A stretch of 36,513 bases of DNA from Mycobacterium sp. 1081908.1 (GTDB lineage: Bacteria > Actinomycetota > Actinomycetes > Mycobacteriales > Mycobacteriaceae). The position numbers and the translations under genes are program-made. Below, piece after piece: positions 31,651-36,513 of this stretch. The stretch covers positions 1 to 36,513 of the forward strand of contig NZ_LZLY01000007.1 in assembly GCF_001673535.1 (NCBI RefSeq), read 5' to 3'. Numbering within the stretch: position 1 is the first letter of the stretch; each line of letters starts with the position of its first letter. The notes beneath the pieces are model-generated. The model saw only the letters and a program-made list of their open reading frames with translations, made no database searches and was not told the origin of the DNA.

Positions 31651-32828
31651 GCGACACCGATAAGGACACGGTGGCCCGGGAGCCCGACGAGGCCGCGCTG
31701 GCCGCGATGTCGCAGCAGGAGCTGGTCGCGCTGGGCGGCAAGCTCGACGGCGTCGAGACCGTCTTCAAGGAGCCCCGCTGGCCCGTCGACGGCACCAAGG
31801 CCGAAAAGCGCGCCGAGCGCTCCGTGGCGCGCTGGCTTTTGCTGGGCGGCGGGTTCGGGCTGGCGTTGCTGGTGATCTTCCTGTTCTGGCCGTGGGAATA
31901 CCGGCCCAAGGAGGCCTCGGGCAACTTCCTGTACTCGCTGGCCACGCCGCTGTACGGCTTCACCTTCGGGATGTCGATCCTGTGCATCGCGATCGGTGCC
32001 GTGCTCTACCAGAAAAGGTTTATCCCGGAAGAGATCTCGATCCAGGACCGCCATGACGGCGCCTCGCGCGAGATCGACCGCAAGACGGTCGTGGCGAACC
32101 TGGGCGACGCCTACCAGGGTTCGACGATCGGCCGGCGCAAGCTCGTCGGACTGTCGCTGGGCATGGGGCTGGGCGCGTTCGGCCTGGGCACCCTGGTGGC
32201 GTTTGCCGGCGGGCTGATCAAGAACCCGTGGAAACCCGTCGTGCCCACCGCCGAGGGCATGAAGGCCGAGCTGTGGACGTCGGGCTGGACCCCGCGCTAC
32301 CACGGCGAAACCATCTTCCTGGCGCGCGCCACCGGTTCGCACTCCGGAGCGCCGTTCGTCAAGATGCGCCCCGAGGACATGGACGCCGGCGGCATGGAGA
32401 CCGTCTTCCCGTGGCGCGAGTCCGACGGCGACGGCACCACCGCCGAGTCGCACGAGAAGCTGACCGCGATCAAGATGGGCGTCCGCAACCCGGTGATGCT
32501 CATCCGTATCCGGCCCACCGACATGCCGCGGATGGTCAAGCGTCAGGGCCAGGAGAGCTTCAATTTCGGCGAGTTCTTCGCCTACACCAAGGTCTGCTCG
32601 CACCTGGGCTGCCCCGCATCGCTGTACGAGGAGCAGTCCTACCGAATCCTGTGCCCGTGTCACCAGTCGCAGTTCGACGCGCTGCATTTCGCCAAGCCGA
32701 TCTTCGGCCCGGCGGCGCGCGCGTTGGCGCAACTGCCGATCACCATTGACTCCAACGGGTATCTGGTCGCCAACGGCGACTTCGTCGAGCCCGTCGGCCC
32801 GGCATTCTGGGAGAGGACGACAACATGA
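31647..32828 (+). CDS. qcrA: QcrA, Rieske iron-sulfur subunit of the bcc complex
   Basis: The 393-residue protein has three hydrophobic helices (about 62-82, 95-118 and 165-190), as in actinobacterial QcrA rather than the single helix of mitochondrial Rieske proteins. The C-terminal 2Fe-2S domain has the cluster boxes CSHLGC and CPCHQS, supplying two Cys and two His ligands plus the disulfide pair. It accepts electrons from menaquinol at the Qo site. The start is shorter than the M. tuberculosis annotation, but ATG 31647 is coupled to qcrC by ATGA. The stop overlaps the qcrB ATG by ATGA. Confidence 0.97.
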   Translation: MSDTDKDTVAREPDEAALAAMSQQELVALGGKLDGVETVFKEPRWPVDGTKAEKRAERSVARWLLLGGGFGLALLVIFLFWPWEYRPKEASGNFLYSLATPLYGFTFGMSILCIAIGAVLYQKRFIPEEISIQDRHDGASREIDRKTVVANLGDAYQGSTIGRRKLVGLSLGMGLGAFGLGTLVAFAGGLIKNPWKPVVPTAEGMKAELWTSGWTPRYHGETIFLARATGSHSGAPFVKMRPEDMDAGGMETVFPWRESDGDGTTAESHEKLTAIKMGVRNPVMLIRIRPTDMPRMVKRQGQESFNFGEFFAYTKVCSHLGCPASLYEEQSYRILCPCHQSQFDALHFAKPIFGPAARALAQLPITIDSNGYLVANGDFVEPVGPAFWERTTT

Positions 32829-34474
32829 GTCCGAAACTGAGTCCCCCGAAGATCGGCGATGTGCTGGCCCGCCAAGGCGAGGACATCGACACGCGCTACC
32901 ACCCGTCGGCGGCGGTGCGCCGGCAGCTGAACAAGGTCTTCCCCACCCACTGGTCGTTCCTGCTGGGCGAGATCGCGTTGTACAGCTTCATCGTCCTGCT
33001 GATCACCGGCGTGTACCTGACGCTGTTCTTCGACCCGTCCATGGTCGACGTCACCTACAACGGCGTCTACCAGCCGCTGCGCGGCGTCGAGATGTCGCGC
33101 GCCTACGAATCGGCGCTGAACATCTCGTTCGAAGTCCGGGGCGGCCTGTTCGTCCGCCAGATCCACCACTGGGCCGCGCTGATGTTCTCCGGGGCGATCA
33201 TGGTGCACCTGGCGCGCATCTTCTTCACCGGAGCGTTCCGCCGTCCCCGCGAGGCCAACTGGGTCATCGGTTCGCTGCTGCTGATCCTGTCGATGTTCGA
33301 GGGCTACTTCGGCTACTCGCTGCCCGACGACCTGCTGTCGGGCATCGGCCTGCGCGCCGCGCTGTCGTCGATCACGCTGGGCATGCCGGTGATCGGAACC
33401 TGGCTGCACTGGGCGCTGTTCGGCGGCGACTTCCCCGGCACCATCCTGATCCCCCGGCTGTACGCGCTGCACATTTTGCTGTTGCCCGGGATCATCCTGG
33501 CCCTCATCGGGCTTCACCTGGCGCTGGTGTGGTTCCAGAAGCACACCCAGTTCCCCGGCCCCGGCCGCACCGAGCACAACGTCGTCGGCGTGCGGGTCAT
33601 GCCGATCTTCGCGGTCAAGTCCGGCGCGTTCTTCGCAGCCATCGTCGGCGTGCTGGGCCTGATGGGCGGCCTGCTCCAGATCAACCCGATCTGGAACCTG
33701 GGCCCCTACAAGCCATCTCAGGTGTCGGCGGGCTCCCAGCCCGACTTCTACATGATGTGGACCGAGGGCCTGGCCCGCATCTGGCCGCCGTGGGAGTTCT
33801 ACTTCTGGCACCACACCATCCCGGCCCCCGTCTGGGTCGCGCTGATCATGGGCCTGGTGTTCACCCTGCTGATCGTCTACCCGTTCCTGGAGAAGCGGTT
33901 CTCCGGCGACTACGCGCACCACAATTTGCTGCAGCGGCCGCGCGACGTTCCGGTGCGCACCTCGATCGGGGCCATGGCGATCTCCTTCTACATGGTGCTG
34001 ACCCTGGCCGCGATGAACGACATCATCGCGTTCAAGTTCCACATCTCGCTGAACGCGACGACGTGGATCGGGCGCATCGGGATGGTGATCCTGCCGCCGT
34101 TCGTCTACTTCATCACCTACCGGTGGTGCATCGGTCTGCAGCGCAGTGACCGCGACGTGCTCGAGCACGGCATCGAGACGGGCATCATCAAGCGGCTGCC
34201 GCACGGCGCCTACATCGAGCTGCACCAGCCGCTCGGACCGGTCGACGATCACGGCCACCCGATCCCGCTGGAGTACCAGGGCGCGGCGCTGCCCAAGCGG
34301 ATGAACAAGCTGGGCTCGGCCGGCACGCCGGGCAGCGGCAGCTTCCTGTTCGCCGACCCGGCGTCCGAGGACGCCGCGCTGCGCGAGGCGGCCCACTCCG
34401 CCGAGCATCGCTCCCTCACCGCGCTGCGCGAACACCAGGAGAGCCTCAACGGTTCCCCCAACGGGGAGCACTAG
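32825..34474 (+). CDS. qcrB: QcrB, cytochrome b subunit of the bcc complex
   Basis: The 549-residue polytopic subunit carries two b hemes and the quinol sites. Likely heme ligands are His115 or His114 with His128, and His216 with His231. The PPWEFYFW segment (from about 321) corresponds to the PEWY Qo motif. Thr313, in [10 protein letters not shown], is the residue whose change to Ala causes resistance to Q203-type imidazopyridines in M. tuberculosis; it is Thr here. A hydrophilic C-terminal tail of about 120 residues (from about 430) is typical of actinobacteria. The gene ends 5 bp before a 61-bp palindromic element. Confidence 0.97.
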   Translation: MSPKLSPPKIGDVLARQGEDIDTRYHPSAAVRRQLNKVFPTHWSFLLGEIALYSFIVLLITGVYLTLFFDPSMVDVTYNGVYQPLRGVEMSRAYESALNISFEVRGGLFVRQIHHWAALMFSGAIMVHLARIFFTGAFRRPREANWVIGSLLLILSMFEGYFGYSLPDDLLSGIGLRAALSSITLGMPVIGTWLHWALFGGDFPGTILIPRLYALHILLLPGIILALIGLHLALVWFQKHTQFPGPGRTEHNVVGVRVMPIFAVKSGAFFAAIVGVLGLMGGLLQINPIWNLGPYKPSQVSAGSQPDFYMMWTEGLARIWPPWEFYFWHHTIPAPVWVALIMGLVFTLLIVYPFLEKRFSGDYAHHNLLQRPRDVPVRTSIGAMAISFYMVLTLAAMNDIIAFKFHISLNATTWIGRIGMVILPPFVYFITYRWCIGLQRSDRDVLEHGIETGIIKRLPHGAYIELHQPLGPVDDHGHPIPLEYQGAALPKRMNKLGSAGTPGSGSFLFADPASEDAALREAAHSAEHRSLTALREHQESLNGSPNGEH

Positions 34475-34479
34475 CGTTC

Positions 34480-34540
34480 CGCGACACTTAAATCACGCAC
34501 ACGACACGCCGAAAAGCGTAGCGGTGGTTTAAGTTTCGCG
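34480..34540. repeat. 61-bp palindromic element, left copy
   Basis: Arms CGCGACACTTAAA (34480-34492) and TTTAAGTTTCGCG (34528-34540) are inverted repeats with one mismatch around a 35-bp centre containing ACGACACGCCG (34501-34511). The right arm encodes the last residues and the TAA stop of the DUF559 gene. The copy at 35411-35471 is the same element in reverse orientation (44 of 61 positions identical by hand count). Confidence 0.8.
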
Positions 34541-35383
34541 GTATCCGCGGCGGATTAGCGCGGCGCGCACGCGTTGCACGACGTCTTCGGGCTTGTCCTC
34601 GGCGATCACGCGGACGACGATCCAGCCAACCTCGGCGAGCTCGCGCAGCCGCGCCTGGTCCCGGACATACTGGCGGCGGTCGGTGCGGTGTTGGTCGCCG
34701 TCATACTCGGCCGCCACCTTGTACTTCTCCCAACCCATATCGAGCACGCCGACCAGTCGCCAGTTCTCCCTTACCGATATCTGCGTGGCGGGAACGGGCA
34801 GGCCGGCCTCGATCAACAGCAAGCGCAGCCACGTCTCTTTCGGCGACGCCGCGCCGGCATCCACCAAGGGTAGGGCCGCGCGCAGCCTGCGCAGGCCCCG
34901 GGCGCCCGGATACCGCTTGGTGAGCGGCAGTACGTCCTCCAAGGAGAACGGGCTCGCGCGCATCAGCGCGTCGAGCCTGGCCACCGCCTGCGCGACGGGC
35001 AGCTGGCGCGACAGGTCGAACGCCGTCCGCGCGGGGGTGGTCACCGGCAGCCCGGCGACGCGGGTGACCTCGTCGGGCTCGATGCGTTGATTGCGGGTAA
35101 TCACGCCGATCGGGGAATGCGGGTTACGCCAGATCAGCTCGATGGGCTCGTCGTCGTCGACCCAATTCGCACCGTGCAGTGCCGCCGCCGCGAGTCCGGC
35201 CAGGACGCCGCGTCGGCCGGACCACAGCCAGGCCGCGCGGGAACGCCTGCGAAGCGACGGCGCCGCATATTCCGCCAGGTATACGTCGGGATAGATCGCG
35301 CGGAACGCAGTCCGCAGCTGATACGGGCTCAGCCTCCCCCGGCGCAGCGCCTCGCTGCCCCTGAATACCTCGTCCACAACCAA
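34529..35383 (-). CDS. DUF559 (Vsr-like nuclease fold) protein with AbiEi-type N-terminal region
   Basis: The 284-residue protein has an N-terminal part (about 1-80) resembling AbiEi-type winged-helix proteins: an early SPYQLRTAFRAIYPDVYLAEYA region, then RRSRAAWLWSGRRGVLAGLAAAALHGA. The C-terminal third matches DUF559, a PD-(D/E)XK/Vsr-like endonuclease family. KETWLRLLLIEAGLP supplies an early Glu, VGVLDMGWEKYKVAAEYDGDQH the Asp and Glu-Tyr-Asp-Gly cluster, and WIVVRVIAED the closing strand. The active-site pattern looks intact. DNA cleavage is predicted, not shown. TTG 35383 (or GTG 35377) starts without a visible Shine-Dalgarno. The stop codon lies within the left palindrome. I know of no equivalent at this position in M. 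tuberculosis, so it is probably acquired. Confidence 0.85.
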   Translation of the reverse strand: MVVDEVFRGSEALRRGRLSPYQLRTAFRAIYPDVYLAEYAAPSLRRRSRAAWLWSGRRGVLAGLAAAALHGANWVDDDEPIELIWRNPHSPIGVITRNQRIEPDEVTRVAGLPVTTPARTAFDLSRQLPVAQAVARLDALMRASPFSLEDVLPLTKRYPGARGLRRLRAALPLVDAGAASPKETWLRLLLIEAGLPVPATQISVRENWRLVGVLDMGWEKYKVAAEYDGDQHRTDRRQYVRDQARLRELAEVGWIVVRVIAEDKPEDVVQRVRAALIRRGYRET

Positions 35384-35410
35384 AGGACGTCACGCCATGC
35401 CGCCGGGATC

Positions 35411-35471
35411 CACGAGACTTAAATGGCGGCAACACGTTCCGGCGTGTCGTCGCAGGCGTTTAAGTGTCGCG
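35411..35471. repeat. 61-bp palindromic element, right copy (inverted)
   Basis: Arms CACGAGACTTAAA (35411-35423) and TTTAAGTGTCGCG (35459-35471) flank a 35-bp centre with CGGCGTGTCGT (35440-35450), the reverse complement of the core in the left copy. It lies between the start of the DUF559 gene and the 3' end of the DUF2561 gene, so it may include the DUF559 promoter. Confidence 0.8.
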
Positions 35472-35491
35472 AAAAAGCCGAGCGCAGCGGG

Positions 35492-36127
35492 CTAGCGCGC
35501 GTCGGCGATGCGGCGCAGCTGGCGGACGTGCAGCCATTCGACCGCCGGCATCCCCGCGGCGATGGCCCCGGCCAGCACGTAGCCCACCCAGGACCCGCCA
35601 TCGTGACCGACGGCCATCAAGTACGTCCCGATGGCCGCCGCGATCAGCGCGGCGCCCATCGTTCCCGCCAGCAGGACGGTGCCGCGCAACCAGATCCGGT
35701 CCACCGCCGCGCCGGACCACTCGGCGGCGGGCTCCCCGGCCTGCGCCCGCGGCTGGCGGGCCCGTTCGGCCGCAGTGCGCGGCGCGGGCGCCATCAGGCG
35801 CACCGGGGGCCTGCTGGGCGGGCGCGCGGCCGTCCGCGCCGCGGGCTCGATCAGGCCCATGCGACGGGCCCGCACCAGCACCGGGATCGCCCCGGCGATG
35901 ATCAGCGCGGAAACGATGATGACGGCGTACAACACCCACGAGGTGTGCGATCCCCCGGCCGTCTTGTGATAGCCGCGGCCCAGGTCCACCAGGGCGACGG
36001 TCGCGGCGACGCTCACGCCCAGCAACACCAGCCAGACGGCGGCGCACGCGCCCACCAGGATGCGATCGATGACGTCCGGCGGGATGGTGTCCGAACCCCG
36101 CCGATAGGCGGAATACCTGCTGACCAT
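35492..36127 (-). CDS. DUF2561 membrane protein (Rv2197c equivalent)
   Basis: The 211-residue protein has about four hydrophobic helices: two near 24-45 and 60-82, and two in the C-terminal half near 150-172 and 180-198. They are separated by a basic, Pro/Ala/Arg-rich cytoplasmic loop (about 88-135). The family is mycobacterial and its function is unknown. The ATG overlaps the mmpS3 stop (TGATG), so translation is coupled and the two probably work together at the membrane. A longer upstream reading would run through mmpS3 and is rejected. The gene ends 20 bp from the right 61-bp element. Confidence 0.9.
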   Translation of the reverse strand: MVSRYSAYRRGSDTIPPDVIDRILVGACAAVWLVLLGVSVAATVALVDLGRGYHKTAGGSHTSWVLYAVIIVSALIIAGAIPVLVRARRMGLIEPAARTAARPPSRPPVRLMAPAPRTAAERARQPRAQAGEPAAEWSGAAVDRIWLRGTVLLAGTMGAALIAAAIGTYLMAVGHDGGSWVGYVLAGAIAAGMPAVEWLHVRQLRRIADAR

Positions 36128-36513
36128 CAGCAGCTCGTCTGCGGTGAGTCGTTGTTGTTCGACGACAGCACCGTTCCGTCGCTGGTGGTGATCGAGCAAT
36201 TGAGCCGGCTGACCCGGAAGAGGCTGGACGCCTGGACAGATCCGACGTCGGACGTCGAGATCGGGGTCACGGTCATCGACCACGGGATGTACACGTTGTG
36301 CTGCGTGCGCGACCGGCCCGACGCGTCGACGTAGGTCACCGAGATGATGTCGCCGGGGGCCTTGGTCCCGGTCACCGAGTAGGTCACCTGCCGCGGTCCG
36401 GCCGGGGTCGTGGGCGGCGGCGGGGCAGCGGCCGACGTCGTGGTCGCCGGCGGGGGCGCGGGCGCGCTCGTCGCCGGCGGCGGCGGCGGTGGCGGCGGTG
36501 GAGGGGGCGTGAC
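36127..36513 (-). CDS. mmpS3: MmpS3 (partial, N-terminus beyond window)
   Basis: The C-terminal 128 residues of an MmpS-family membrane protein are present. The visible part starts with a run of prolines and a Pro/Ala/Thr linker. The MmpS beta-sandwich domain follows: [24 protein letters not shown], then [11 protein letters not shown], then [21 protein letters not shown]. MmpS proteins usually assist MmpL transporters; MmpS3 has no adjacent mmpL and has been connected with cell division or envelope functions (from memory). The signal or membrane segment is outside the window. It is followed by the DUF2561 gene with overlapping stop and start. Confidence 0.93.
   Translation of the reverse strand, partial: VTPPPPPPPPPPPATSAPAPPPATTTSAAAPPPPTTPAGPRQVTYSVTGTKAPGDIISVTYVDASGRSRTQHNVYIPWSMTVTPISTSDVGSVQASSLFRVSRLNCSITTSDGTVLSSNNNDSPQTSC

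Larger units (their letters stand above)
34480..35471. mobile_element. Candidate DUF559 cassette bounded by inverted 61-bp palindromes
   Basis: The outermost 13 bp, CGCGACACTTAAA at 34480 and TTTAAGTGTCGCG ending at 35471, are a perfect inverted repeat, so the unit of 992 bp has transposon-like ends around one gene. It sits between two convergent genes that neighbour each other in M. tuberculosis (from memory). A CTAGCG hexamer occurs on each side (34471-34476 and 35492-35497) and could be a target duplication, although it overlaps both stop codons and may be chance. No transposase is present; the DUF559 nuclease-like protein is the only candidate enzyme. Confidence 0.5.

Noticed and set aside
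32660..34471. 603-codon open frame on the minus strand opposite qcrA and qcrB
   Set aside because: It is antisense to two certain genes, its composition (His, Asp, Gln and Arg rich) is that of a GC-rich shadow frame, and no domain is visible.
36420..36513. GGC/GGT-rich simple repeat at the right edge of the window
   Set aside because: It encodes the poly-proline linker of MmpS3 in the correct frame, so no independent repeat element is needed.

Overview
The window is high-GC DNA from a Mycobacterium, most likely a slow-growing non-tuberculous species. Gene order follows the M. tuberculosis H37Rv segment Rv2158c to Rv2198c almost gene for gene, with PknL, LppM, MptA, RipC, QcrCAB and MmpS3 orthologues in their expected places. 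Identification is from memory of these families; no database search was possible. No tRNA, rRNA, CRISPR array or conventional insertion sequence was seen. The copies of PE_PGRS38, IS6110 and the Rv2177c transposase that I recall from H37Rv are absent.

Layout. (1) 1-5972, minus strand: the first part of the division and cell wall cluster, mraZ, rsmH, an ftsL-like gene, pbpB and murE (cut by the window edge). The coding regions of its first four genes overlap. MraZ-type boxes lie upstream of mraZ. (2) 6378-13784: a DUF3040 membrane protein, a GNAT acetyltransferase, lipoprotein LppM, a methylenetetrahydrofolate reductase-like protein, prenyl synthase IdsA2, mannosyltransferase MptA, a DNA-binding PknL substrate and the kinase PknL. 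(3) 13806-24523: AroG, an RNase AS-type exoribonuclease, membrane protein Rv2180c, a lipoglycan mannosyltransferase (Rv2181), an acyltransferase, a group of small conserved genes including an ArsA/Get3-like ATPase and two SRPBCC proteins, FadD15 and PimB'. (4) 24533-29998: a HEXXH protein, the peptidoglycan hydrolase RipC, a small CxxC protein, a DnaQ/GIY-YIG fusion and TrpD. (5) 30137-34474: ctaE-qcrC-qcrA-qcrB, encoding cytochrome oxidase subunit III and the bcc complex. (6) 34480-35471: an accessory DUF559 gene bracketed by two related 61-bp palindromic elements in opposite orientation. (7) 35492-36513: a DUF2561 membrane protein and the C-terminal part of MmpS3.

The genes largely serve the envelope. 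Septal peptidoglycan synthesis (MurE, PbpB, FtsL-like, RipC) sits beside lipomannan and lipoarabinomannan assembly (PimB', MptA, Rv2181), a kinase-regulator pair (PknL and Rv2175c) and the respiratory bcc-aa3 supercomplex.

The strongest non-routine observations are: the DUF559 cassette with its inverted 61-bp palindromes between qcrB and the DUF2561 gene; an ATPase gene whose P-loop lies upstream of every canonical start codon; a possible three-way-junction RNA in front of ripC; a second array of MraZ-like TGGG boxes; nested palindromes between murE and pbpB; and a repeated TANNNT-N6-start arrangement predicting leaderless mRNAs.
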